Assembly: GCF_947495965.1 (NCBI RefSeq)
Contig: NZ_CANMBB010000002.1
Span: 62,001 to 126,000 of the forward strand
DNA: 64,000 nt
Reading direction: 5' to 3'
Source of the DNA: an uncultured Maribacter sp.
GTDB lineage: Bacteria > Bacteroidota > Bacteroidia > Flavobacteriales > Flavobacteriaceae
Numbering within the stretch: the first letter of the stretch is position 1; each line of letters opens with the position of its first letter. A program made the position numbers and the translations under genes. This document shows, piece after piece, positions 56,093 to 64,000 of the stretch. The notes beneath the pieces are model-generated. The model saw only the letters and a program-made list of their open reading frames with translations. It was not told where the DNA came from and made no database searches.

Positions 56093-56998
56093 ATGAATAA
56101 TTATGCGCTTTATTTTTTTACGTTTTTGTTTTTAATGACTTCTTTTACAATTGAAGCTCAAGAAATTAGAATTTTTACAGTGAAGGATTTTGATTTAAAA
56201 GATAGTGTGCAAACGTGTTTGGTAAATACTAAATATGGTAAGGAAGAGTATGAGTTTTTAAAAGACGGACGTTTGTCTAAGTCTGTTACAAGGCATAGTG
56301 ATGCGGATTATAATATTACATACTATAAATACGATGGAAAATTTTTAAAAGAAAAAAGATTTGAAAACTACAGAGAAAATAATTTTGACCCTAGTACCTC
56401 CATTGCTAATATTTATACTATAGATAGTACAGCAACTTTAAAAATTACAGAAAAAATACTTACGTATTCTAAAGAGTTTTTAGAACAATACGAGTATATG
56501 TATTCTAAAGAAAATGTTTTAGAGAAAATTACAAGAACCAATGACACAGGTATAGATATTACAACTATTTCTAATACAAGTTTTAAAGGTGAAAATACAA
56601 AAACATATAACTTAAACGGTGAGATTATTAAATCTATTAGGACCTCAAAAATAAAAAATAAAAATACTCCAGAACAAAAATTAGTGCTTACCAAGACTTT
56701 TTTAAATGGCGAAGCAATATCTGCAGAGGAGGATAAAATAAACCAAAAAGATAAAATAGTTTCTAAGACTAAGTTTTTGTTTAATACAGACAAAAAAGAG
56801 TTTGAGCCACAGGAAGTTATATTATATGACTATAATGAAAATGACATGCTGATTAAAACGGAAGAGAAATTAGAAGATAGTGTCACGATAAAAGAATACC
56901 TGTATCAATATGATGATGGCAATTCTGGCAATTGGATTAAACAAATTATTACGCCAGATAATAGTTATAAAACTAGGGCCATAACTTATTTTGAATAA
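56093..56998 (+). CDS. Secreted protein with repeated Tyr/Lys strands, function unknown
   Basis: 301 residues. A signal peptide (about 1-22, ending IEAQ) is followed by a strand-rich protein with several KYDGK / YMYSKEN / YDYNEND / YQYDDGN segments, reminiscent of YD-like or toxin-antigen repeat modules found in Bacteroidota. No catalytic motif seen. Lone gene between ald and the alpha/beta hydrolase. Confidence 0.7.
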   Translation: MNNYALYFFTFLFLMTSFTIEAQEIRIFTVKDFDLKDSVQTCLVNTKYGKEEYEFLKDGRLSKSVTRHSDADYNITYYKYDGKFLKEKRFENYRENNFDPSTSIANIYTIDSTATLKITEKILTYSKEFLEQYEYMYSKENVLEKITRTNDTGIDITTISNTSFKGENTKTYNLNGEIIKSIRTSKIKNKNTPEQKLVLTKTFLNGEAISAEEDKINQKDKIVSKTKFLFNTDKKEFEPQEVILYDYNENDMLIKTEEKLEDSVTIKEYLYQYDDGNSGNWIKQIITPDNSYKTRAITYFE

Positions 56999-57003
56999 GT
57001 AGT

Positions 57004-57648
57004 TTATACTAAAGATTCTATTATTTCTTTTTTAATGGCATGTTCGCCATCATATACTATTACGTTTACTTTACCATCAAATAAAAGTTGTATTCTTTTT
57101 TCTTCTAAAATTCTTTTGGCCTCAGTAATATATTCGTCTTTATCACCAATAAAGAAGGTTATTTTTGTTTTGTTATCTATTAGATTAGAAAAATTCTCTT
57201 TAGTTAATTCTTTGGGTATAATTCCACCGTATAATACTAAATGATTACACGGAATTTTAGAATAGCAAATCCACCTGCTAGCAATAGAAACACCTTGTGA
57301 ATATCCTAAAATTATTACATTATGTTGGTCTGTAATGCCTTCTTGTTGGTAGACTTTGTTTAAATAATTTAATACGTTTTTTGTTTCTAAAGAGGTATTT
57401 TCTTTAGTAAGCCAACTAGAGCCAACTCTACGATATTTATTATTTAAGTAATATTTAGAAGGGGCTTGTGGTGCTATTATATAATTTTCTTCAGCAGGTA
57501 AGGAATCAAAATGTTTTATAAAATACCTACTTAAATATCCTATGCCATGTAAAACAATCCATATGTTTTTGGTTTTATTAGTTAAGGAGTTAAGAGTTTC
57601 GTAGGTGTTTGTTGTAGTGTAACTTACTGTTTTTTCTTGATTACTCAT
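57004..57648 (-). CDS. Alpha/beta hydrolase (esterase/carboxylesterase-like)
   Basis: 214 residues from ATG 57648; an upstream ATG at 57690 adds a hydrophobic tail of 14 residues and is less likely. WIVLHGIGY is the oxyanion strand; GYSQG holds the nucleophile Ser (about 119 of the shorter form); GDKDEYIT supplies the Asp and YDGEHAI the His. Related to the phospholipase/carboxylesterase group. Substrate unknown. Confidence 0.87.
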   Translation of the reverse strand: MSNQEKTVSYTTTNTYETLNSLTNKTKNIWIVLHGIGYLSRYFIKHFDSLPAEENYIIAPQAPSKYYLNNKYRRVGSSWLTKENTSLETKNVLNYLNKVYQQEGITDQHNVIILGYSQGVSIASRWICYSKIPCNHLVLYGGIIPKELTKENFSNLIDNKTKITFFIGDKDEYITEAKRILEEKRIQLLFDGKVNVIVYDGEHAIKKEIIESLV

Positions 57649-57769
57649 TTTATTATAAAAACTAAAATTACAGTAAAGGTAAAAAACCAAACTTTACTTT
57701 AAGAAACCATTCCCTTTTTAAACACTTCTTTTATTCTTAGCTAATGCTTAATTTTACAAAAAAAAAGGC

Positions 57770-58192
57770 ATGAACGATTATAAAGAAAAGATTCTATCTA
57801 TTTGTAATGAAAGCTCCAAAAACACACTTATGGAGACTTTAGAAATTGAATATACAGATGTTGGAGAAGACTTTTTAATTGCAAAAATGCCAGTAAATTC
57901 TAGAGTCCATCAACCAGATGGTGTTTTGCATGGTGGTGCTACTGCTGCTTTAGCGGAAAGCGTAGGAAGTACAGCTTCTTATATATTCTTAGACGGACAA
58001 AACTTTTTTGTGCGTGGTATAGAAATTTCTGCAAACCATGTAAAGAGTGTAAAAGAAGGCTTTGTATATGCTAAAGCACTTTTAGTGCATAAAGGGCGTA
58101 CAACGCAGTTATGGGAAATTAAGGTTACAGATGATGAAAATAATTTAATATCCGTTTGTAAATTAAGTACCATTGCCTTACCTAAAAAATAA
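57770..58192 (+). CDS. menI: Hotdog-fold thioesterase, probable 1,4-dihydroxy-2-naphthoyl-CoA hydrolase
   Basis: 140 residues. The PaaI-type motif HQPDGVLHGGATAALAESVGS (about 46-65) contains the catalytic Glu, and VHKGRTTQLWEIKV is the typical end. It leads the menaquinone gene cluster, so cleavage of DHNA-CoA (MenI role) is a likely assignment; another small acyl-CoA is possible. menF follows 1 base after its stop. Confidence 0.8.
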   Translation: MNDYKEKILSICNESSKNTLMETLEIEYTDVGEDFLIAKMPVNSRVHQPDGVLHGGATAALAESVGSTASYIFLDGQNFFVRGIEISANHVKSVKEGFVYAKALLVHKGRTTQLWEIKVTDDENNLISVCKLSTIALPKK

Positions 58193-58193
58193 T

Positions 58194-59303
58194 ATGCTTA
58201 CCCAAATCATAAATAAAGCAAGTAAACAATTAGATGCCAAATTACCTTTTGTTTTATATAGGAAACCTAATAGTACTGTAGTTAAGGCAGGTTTTCAATC
58301 TACTACAGTTATTTATAATGTAAATTCTTTTGAAGAAAAAGGATTTGTTTTTGCTCCTTTTAATAGTGAGTCTCCTATAGTGTTATTAAAATTTGATGAT
58401 TTTTTAGAAGAGACTTATGCATTTAATAGTATTGCTTCTAAACAGGATATAAATTATCCAAGTGCTACAGAAGGTAAGGAAAAGCATATAGAATTAGTTA
58501 AAAAGGCTATTTCTAAAATTAAGGACACCAATTTTAAAAAAGTTGTTGTTTCTAGAAAAATAGAAATAAACTGTACCAAAGACCCTTTTTTACTTTTTAG
58601 TTCATTATTACAAAAATATGCATCAGCTTTTTGTTATTTATGGTACCATCCTAAAATTGGAATGTGGTTAGGAGCTACCCCTGAAATTCTTTTAAAATTA
58701 GAGAATAAAAGGCTAACTACAATGTCTTTAGCAGGAACAAAGCCTTATGAACAAGATAAAAAAGTTACTTGGGGAATAAAGGAATTAGAAGAGCAAAATT
58801 TAGTTACAGAGTATATAACAAATGCATTAGAGAATAAAGTAGATAAGCTATTATATTCTAAGGTAGAATCTATACGTGCTGGAAATTTGTGGCATTTAAG
58901 GACTAAGTTAACGGCAGATATTATAAATGAATCTTTAAAAAGTATTATACAAGTACTGCATCCTACGCCTGCAGTATGTGGTATGCCTAAAGAAGAAACC
59001 AAATCTTTTATTTTGGAAGAAGAAAATTATGATAGGGAATATTACACGGGGTATTTAGGAGAATTAAATTTTAAACAGGAAAATTTAAGAACTACAAGGC
59101 GTAAAAACACAGAAAATAATGCCTATAAATCTATAAAAAAAGTATCTGATTTGTATGTTAATTTACGATGCATGCAACTAAAAGATGCAAAAGCAATAGT
59201 ATATGTTGGCGGTGGTATTACAAAAGATTCTGACCCAGAAAAAGAATGGAAAGAAACTGTAAATAAAAGTAAGACTATGTTGTTTATACTTAATACAACA
59301 TAA
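58194..59303 (+). CDS. menF: Isochorismate synthase
   Basis: 369 residues from ATG 58194 (a longer frame into menI is rejected). Chorismate-binding domain motifs: SLAGTKPYE, LEEQNLVTEYI, HPTPAVCGMP and YDREYYTGYLGEL. Converts chorismate to isochorismate, the first step of menaquinone synthesis. Same cluster as menD, 51 bases before it. Confidence 0.92.
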   Translation: MLTQIINKASKQLDAKLPFVLYRKPNSTVVKAGFQSTTVIYNVNSFEEKGFVFAPFNSESPIVLLKFDDFLEETYAFNSIASKQDINYPSATEGKEKHIELVKKAISKIKDTNFKKVVVSRKIEINCTKDPFLLFSSLLQKYASAFCYLWYHPKIGMWLGATPEILLKLENKRLTTMSLAGTKPYEQDKKVTWGIKELEEQNLVTEYITNALENKVDKLLYSKVESIRAGNLWHLRTKLTADIINESLKSIIQVLHPTPAVCGMPKEETKSFILEEENYDREYYTGYLGELNFKQENLRTTRRKNTENNAYKSIKKVSDLYVNLRCMQLKDAKAIVYVGGGITKDSDPEKEWKETVNKSKTMLFILNTT

Positions 59304-59354
59304 TCTTATTGTAGAATTGGGTTTAGTTAGTACATCGTTGTATTTTTGTTTTAC

Positions 59355-61097
59355 ATGAAACACTCTACAATTGCATCTGCACAAACTATAATTTTACATT
59401 GTAAAGCAAAGGGAATAAAAAATATTGTTATATCTCCTGGTTCTAGAAATGCTCCTTTAACAATTTCATTTACAGAAAACCCTTTTTTTAACTGCTATAG
59501 TATTGTAGATGAACGCTCTGCTGCTTTCTTTGCGCTTGGTATGGCTCAGCAATTAAAAGAACCTGTTGTTGTTGTTTGTACTTCAGGAAGTGCATTATTA
59601 AACTACTATCCTGCAATTGCAGAGGCATATTATAGTGGCATTCCTTTGGTTGTAATTTCTGCGGATAGACCTTCTTATAAAATAGATATTGGAGATGGGC
59701 AAACCATAAGACAAAAAAATGTTTTTAGTAACCATATTGGCTATTCTGCAAATTTAAAACAAGATGCAAGCCATGCGAGTGAAATTTATAATTCGCATAT
59801 AGTACCTAAAGTAGATTCTAAAAAACCTCAAGATACTATACAGGCCTATAATGATTCTGAATTAAATACCGCTTTGAATACAACAATAAATTTAAAGCTA
59901 CCAGTACATATTAATGTGCCTTTTGAAGAGCCTTTATATGATAAGGTTAGTACTGTATCTGTTATTCCAAATATTCTTTTTGAAGAAGATTCTAATTCAA
60001 ATCTTAATGATAAAATTGAAGATTTTAAAGAAAAATGGAGTAGTGCAGAACGTATAATGGTACTTGTAGGAGTTAATGAACCTAATGCCATAGACCAAGA
60101 GTTGTTAGATGTGCTTGGGAGAGATTCACGAATTATAGTTTTTACAGAAACTACTTCTAATTTACACCATCCTAATTTTTTTCCAAGTATAGATAGTATT
60201 CTTGCACCCATAGAAAAAGCAAACAATAAAGAAGAATTATTCAAGAATTTAAAGCCAGAAATTTTAATCACATTTGGAGGATTAGTAGTTTCAAAAAAAA
60301 TAAAAGCCTTTTTAAGAAGCTATAAACCAACAGAACATTGGCATATAGATAAACTAAAAGCGTTAAATACTTACTTTAGTTTAAGTCATCATGTAAAGGA
60401 AAACCCCTCTATTTTCTTAAAATCTATAGTAACATCAAAAAAAGATGAAAGTAATTATTTTAATTTTTGGAATAAAAAAAGGAATCAATATCAACTCAAA
60501 AGAGAAGAATATTTACAAAAAATTCCGTTCTCAGATTTTAAAGTTTTTGATAGTATTTTAAAAAGCATACCTAATAAATATCAATTACAACTAGCAAATA
60601 GTTCTACGGTTCGCTACACGCAACTCTTTGATAATAATAAGACTGTTCCTGTTTTTTGTAACAGAGGAACCAGTGGAATAGATGGTAGCGTATCTACGGC
60701 TGTTGGTGCATCTATCTATAATATAACACCTACTTTATTGATTACAGGGGACTTAAGTTTTTTTTACGATAGTAATGGTTTATGGAATAATTATTTAAAA
60801 AAAGATTTTAAAATTATTGTTGTAAATAATGAAGGCGGAGGAATTTTTAGAATTTTACCGGGAAAAGAAGAATCTAAAACGTTTAACACTTTTTTTGAAA
60901 CTAGAAATAATTTATCAGCAAAAGAAATATGTAAGCTTTATAATTTAGAATACCTACATGCAGAAGATGAATATTCTTTAGAAGAACAATTAAGAAAAAT
61001 GTATAAAACAACAGAGAAACCTGCAGTTTTAGAAATAAAAACCCCTAGATTAATAAATGATAAAATTTTGATTGATTATTTTGATTTCATATCTTAG
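59355..61097 (+). CDS. menD: 2-Succinyl-5-enolpyruvyl-6-hydroxy-3-cyclohexene-1-carboxylate synthase
   Basis: 580 residues from ATG 59355 (TTG 59346 rejected). TPP enzyme: N-terminal ISPGSRNAPLT, ERSAAFFALG, and the C-terminal cofactor and substrate motifs ITGDLSFFYDSNG and EGGGIFRILPG. Second step of menaquinone synthesis. Confidence 0.95.
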   Translation: MKHSTIASAQTIILHCKAKGIKNIVISPGSRNAPLTISFTENPFFNCYSIVDERSAAFFALGMAQQLKEPVVVVCTSGSALLNYYPAIAEAYYSGIPLVVISADRPSYKIDIGDGQTIRQKNVFSNHIGYSANLKQDASHASEIYNSHIVPKVDSKKPQDTIQAYNDSELNTALNTTINLKLPVHINVPFEEPLYDKVSTVSVIPNILFEEDSNSNLNDKIEDFKEKWSSAERIMVLVGVNEPNAIDQELLDVLGRDSRIIVFTETTSNLHHPNFFPSIDSILAPIEKANNKEELFKNLKPEILITFGGLVVSKKIKAFLRSYKPTEHWHIDKLKALNTYFSLSHHVKENPSIFLKSIVTSKKDESNYFNFWNKKRNQYQLKREEYLQKIPFSDFKVFDSILKSIPNKYQLQLANSSTVRYTQLFDNNKTVPVFCNRGTSGIDGSVSTAVGASIYNITPTLLITGDLSFFYDSNGLWNNYLKKDFKIIVVNNEGGGIFRILPGKEESKTFNTFFETRNNLSAKEICKLYNLEYLHAEDEYSLEEQLRKMYKTTEKPAVLEIKTPRLINDKILIDYFDFIS

Positions 61098-61136
61098 ACT
61101 TTTATTAACCATTAATTAATAACAATTCTAAACATT

Positions 61137-61475
61137 ATGAGTAAAAGAGACGATCTAATTGCTAAGTACGCTGCAGACATTAAAGACAAGTTTGGAGAAA
61201 GTGCTGATATGGATTTATTAACAAAAGTTACTATTGGATTAGGACCTTCTATCTACAACATTGATGCTTCTAAAGTATCTGGTGGAGATGAGAAAGAATT
61301 AGCAACTGTTAAAAACAACTACTTAATCAAAAAATTGGGTATGGCAGATTCTGCTAAATTAGATGAAGGTATTAAAACAGTAATGGATAAATATGGTTCT
61401 TCTAATAGAAATAAGCATAGAGCTGTTGTTTATTACATGCTTTGTAAGCATTTTGGAAAGCAGTCTGTTTACTAG
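61137..61475 (+). CDS. DUF2853 family protein
   Basis: 112 residues, helical. Recognisable: MSKRDDLIAKYAADIKDK start, TKVTIGLGPSIYNID, and VYYMLCKHFGK end. DUF2853 is a small conserved family of unknown function common in Bacteroidota; its place directly after menD is a known arrangement. No signal peptide. Ends before a strong terminator. Confidence 0.88.
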   Translation: MSKRDDLIAKYAADIKDKFGESADMDLLTKVTIGLGPSIYNIDASKVSGGDEKELATVKNNYLIKKLGMADSAKLDEGIKTVMDKYGSSNRNKHRAVVYYMLCKHFGKQSVY

Positions 61476-61498
61476 ATAGAATTTCCTTAAAAAATATG

Positions 61499-61521
61499 AA
61501 ACCGCTCTTTAAGAGCGGTTT
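61499..61521 (+). terminator. Terminator after the DUF2853 gene
   Basis: Stem AAACCGCTCTT / AAGAGCGGTTT with a tiny loop and a T run. It splits the men cluster from the following genes. Confidence 0.85.
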
Positions 61522-61600
61522 TTTTGTTTTACTAATTTTAATATCGTATTTGCTGTTTTATATATTTTAAGAACAAGACTTATAATTCTTTTTTAAAATG

Positions 61601-61608
61601 TAATTTTG
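61601..61608 (+). promoter_or_regulatory. -7 box immediately before a start codon
   Basis: TAATTTTG, exact match, 4 bases before ATG 61613; another candidate leaderless transcript. Confidence 0.45.
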
Positions 61609-61612
61609 CAGC

Positions 61613-62452
61613 ATGATAGAATTAGGGAAGTTAAATAGTTTAGAAATATTACGAACAACAAGTGTAGGATTGTTTTTAGGAGATAATGAAGGTAATGATA
61701 TTCTTTTACCAAATAAGTATGTGCCAGAATCTTATGAAATTGGGAGTAAAATATCTGTTTTTTGCTATTTAGATTATGAAGAAAGACCAATTGCGACTAC
61801 TTTAGAACCTTACATAATGGCAAACGAATTCCAGCTATTAGAAGTAGTAGAAGTGAATGAATTTGGTGCATTTATGCAATGGGGTTTAGAAAAACATTTG
61901 TTAGTTCCTTTTAGAGAGCAAAGAGTAAAAATGCAAGAAGGACAATGGTATGTAGTTTATTGCTATTTAGATGAACGCTCTAACCGTTTAGTTGCTTCTA
62001 ATAAATTAGATCGCTTTTTAAGTAACGATACTATAGAATTAAAGGTTTGGGATCAAATAGAGATTATTGTTACAAGACAAACCAACTTAGGATGGGAAGT
62101 CATTGTAAATAACAAACACAAAGGATTAGTATATTCTAATGAAGTGTTTAAAAAAATTGCAATAGGAGATACAATGCCTGCTTGCGTAAAAACAATTAGA
62201 AAAGATAATAAGTTAGATATTTCTTTACAACCATTAGGAACTAGAGTTTTAGAACCTGCTGCGAATAAGATTTTTGAAATGCTAACTAAAGAAAACGGAT
62301 TTTTACCTTTTAATGATAAGTCGTCTCCGGAAGAAATTACAACCACTTTTCAAATGAGTAAAAAGACTTTTAAGAAAGGAATAGGTAGTTTGTATAAAGA
62401 AAGAAAAATAGAGATCAAAAAAGATGGTATTTATAGTATAAAATCAAATTAA
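61613..62452 (+). CDS. CvfB-like S1-domain RNA-binding protein
   Basis: 279 residues. Repeated S1/OB-type beta-barrel modules (about 1-60, 65-130, 140-205) with GAFMQWGLEKHLLVPF and a C-terminal winged helix (about 220-275; FQMSKKTFKKGIGSLYKERKI). This is the CvfB/YitL family, RNA-binding and regulatory in some bacteria. Lies between DUF2853 and menA. Confidence 0.9.
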   Translation: MIELGKLNSLEILRTTSVGLFLGDNEGNDILLPNKYVPESYEIGSKISVFCYLDYEERPIATTLEPYIMANEFQLLEVVEVNEFGAFMQWGLEKHLLVPFREQRVKMQEGQWYVVYCYLDERSNRLVASNKLDRFLSNDTIELKVWDQIEIIVTRQTNLGWEVIVNNKHKGLVYSNEVFKKIAIGDTMPACVKTIRKDNKLDISLQPLGTRVLEPAANKIFEMLTKENGFLPFNDKSSPEEITTTFQMSKKTFKKGIGSLYKERKIEIKKDGIYSIKSN

Positions 62453-62613
62453 GACTCCTTGTATAATTATTTGGTTTTTAGTTGTTTATAAAATTTACTA
62501 TATTTATTTATAATAAGAAAATAAAATTTAATTTTTCTTTTTAAAAAAAGAGTAGACATTCGGCTATTTTAATTAACTTTAGCCTGTTAAATTAGCCCCA
62601 AAACTAATACTGC

Positions 62614-63222
62614 ATGCCATTTATAGAAGAAAGCGATTTATTAGAATTGCATAAAGATATTGATAAAGCTCAGATAATTAATGAGCGTTTACTGGATCAA
62701 ATAAAAATTAAAAACAAAGAATTAAAAAAAAGTAATATTCAGCGTAATGTGCTTGCTGGTGTAACTGCTTTATTTTTAATAGGAACATTAGCTATAACCT
62801 CATTTACAGCAGGTCTTAGTAGTTCTAATACTTTTAAAAAACAAAATAATACTAGTAACTTATTGGTTTCTATAGATAGTTTAGATGCTATTAAAAGCAG
62901 AATAGACAATCTTAAAATTCAGAATGAAGAGTTAAGTTTGGTTAAAGAATTTTACTTAGCTAAAGAGTTTATAGAGAAAGAAAAAATTTATTCTGTGCAG
63001 GTTAAATCTTTTGTTGATAATAATGTTACTCTAGCTTCAGAAGCTTTAACAAATACACTTTTTGTAAAAACAAATCCTTTTTATTCCTATTCTTTAGGAA
63101 ATTTCCAAACTCTTAATGAAGCTCAAAAATTTAGAAAACAGTTGGTAGACCTAGGTTTTCAAGATGCTTTTGTTGCTTCTTATAAAGATGGAAAACGTAT
63201 TCAAATAGAAGATCCTTTTTAA
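62614..63222 (+). CDS. SPOR-like inner-membrane protein
   Basis: 202 residues: cytoplasmic coiled N-terminus (about 1-45), one membrane helix (about 47-68), a helical linker and a C-terminal domain (about 125-200) with the YSVQVKSF ... YSLGNFQTLNEAQKFRKQLVDLGF pattern of SPOR peptidoglycan-binding domains. It ends 2 bases before the menA start, probably coupled translation. A link between envelope and menA is not evident. Confidence 0.7.
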   Translation: MPFIEESDLLELHKDIDKAQIINERLLDQIKIKNKELKKSNIQRNVLAGVTALFLIGTLAITSFTAGLSSSNTFKKQNNTSNLLVSIDSLDAIKSRIDNLKIQNEELSLVKEFYLAKEFIEKEKIYSVQVKSFVDNNVTLASEALTNTLFVKTNPFYSYSLGNFQTLNEAQKFRKQLVDLGFQDAFVASYKDGKRIQIEDPF

Positions 63223-63224
63223 TT

Positions 63225-64000
63225 TTGAATAAAGTAAACATCTGGTTAAATGCAGCTAGATTAAGAACGTTACCATTATCTATTTCAGGTATTTTAGTGG
63301 GTACTGCAATTGCTAATATGTATGGTTTTACAGACAATATTATTTTAGTTTTAGCTTTATGTACTACCATAGGTTTTCAAATAACTTCTAATTTTGCTAA
63401 TGATTATGGAGACGGAGTTAAAGGAACAGACAATGAAGACCGTATAGGCCCCAAAAGAGTACTGCAAAGTGGATTATTATCTAGAGCTCAATTAAAAAAA
63501 GGAATACTACTTTCTATTGGTATTAATATACTACTAGTTCTTGTATTGGTTTTCTATAGTTTTGGAATAGAAAATTGGAAATATATAATACTTTTTTTAA
63601 TTCTAGGTTCTTTTAGTATTTGGGCAGCTATAAAATATACCGTTGGTAAATCTGCTTACGGTTATAGAGGTTTAGGAGATGTTTTTGTCTTTCTTTTTTT
63701 TGGACTTCTAAGTGTTTTAGGAACACTTTTTTTATATGCTAAGTACATCACTTTTTTATCTGTATTGCCTGCTATTACAGTTGGAGCTCTAAGCACAGGA
63801 GTTCTAAACTTAAATAATTTAAGAGATTATAATTCTGATAAAAAAGCTTTAAAAAATACTGTAGTAGTAAAAATGGGATATGAGAATGGGAAAATTTACC
63901 ATTATATTTTATTAACAGTTGCAGTTTTATCTTTACTAGTATTTACTATTAAAATATATCAAAACTGGTTTGTTTTACTACCATTACTAGTTGTATTTCC
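63225..64000 (+). CDS. menA: 1,4-Dihydroxy-2-naphthoate polyprenyltransferase, 3' end cut by window
   Basis: About 258 codons open to the window edge. Start is TTG 63225-63227; no ATG fits. UbiA-family motifs: NDYGDGVKGTDNEDR with the first Asp-rich site (about 60-74), YRGLGDVFVFLFFG, and a second Asp site NNLRDYNSDKKA. Several membrane helices. Attaches the isoprenoid tail to DHNA to give demethylmenaquinone. The C-terminus is outside the window. Confidence 0.92.
   Translation, partial: MNKVNIWLNAARLRTLPLSISGILVGTAIANMYGFTDNIILVLALCTTIGFQITSNFANDYGDGVKGTDNEDRIGPKRVLQSGLLSRAQLKKGILLSIGINILLVLVLVFYSFGIENWKYIILFLILGSFSIWAAIKYTVGKSAYGYRGLGDVFVFLFFGLLSVLGTLFLYAKYITFLSVLPAITVGALSTGVLNLNNLRDYNSDKKALKNTVVVKMGYENGKIYHYILLTVAVLSLLVFTIKIYQNWFVLLPLLVVF

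Noticed and set aside
1-64000. tRNA, rRNA, CRISPR arrays and insertion sequences
   Set aside because: Scanned by eye on both strands; no cloverleaf, repeat-spacer series or transposase motif was found.

Overview
The window looks like a chromosomal segment from a low-GC (roughly one third G+C by eye), probably marine, member of the Flavobacteriaceae (Bacteroidota). The reasons are the many lipoproteins, TonB-dependent receptors with a CarboxypepD-regulatory-like N-terminus, an ECF sigma/FecR pair, menaquinone genes, near absence of Shine-Dalgarno sequences, and promoters of the Bacteroidota type (TTG, about 20 nt, TAnnTTTG). No tRNA, rRNA, CRISPR array or insertion sequence was recognised.

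Layout. 1-5351 (minus): carotenoid/retinoid-type FAD oxidoreductase, SGNH hydrolase and membrane protein, then a di-heme peroxidase with a PhoX-like lipoprotein. 5818-9979: three-FAS1 lipoprotein, TIGR02757 protein, LolD-type ATPase, folE. 10170-12757: sulfite-dehydrogenase-like molybdoenzyme, c-type cytochrome and a sterol-desaturase-type hydroxylase, tightly packed. 12798-16231 (minus): His/Cys-rich small protein, TonB receptor and acidic lipoprotein, a probable metal-uptake unit. 16314-23549: small conserved proteins, NDH-2, a GNAT gene beside an attC-like hairpin, DUF937, serA-serC, acyl-CoA reductase and a divergent 2[4Fe-4S] ferredoxin. 23776-26230: ureohydrolase and amidohydrolase lipoprotein. 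26628-34387 (minus): ECF sigma factor, FecR anti-sigma factor and two paralogous TonB receptors, only one of which has a signalling domain. 34587-42956: ychF, EamA transporter, parE-parC, mscL, a second sterol-desaturase-type protein. 43286-47001: KirBac-type channel, then a two-gene membrane-tethered receiver / Cys-rich histidine-kinase pair, then a lipoprotein. 47006-57648: AlkD-type glycosylase behind a structured intergenic element, TerC, M14 peptidase, Lrp, DinB, aroB, proline dehydrogenase, alanine dehydrogenase, an alpha/beta hydrolase. 57770-64000: menaquinone cluster (menI-like, menF, menD, DUF2853, CvfB-like, a SPOR-like protein, menA running off the end).

Most of the window is ordinary core genome. 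The best candidates for something undescribed are the 44480-46123 pair (a receiver domain whose only other part is a membrane anchor, co-transcribed with a soluble Cys-rich kinase that lacks the usual D-box Asp), the sulfite-dehydrogenase/hydroxylase operon, the two-receptor sigma/anti-sigma locus, the triple-hairpin element before the AlkD gene, and the face-to-face promoters between the acyl-CoA reductase and the ferredoxin. All functional links drawn from neighbourhood are inference.
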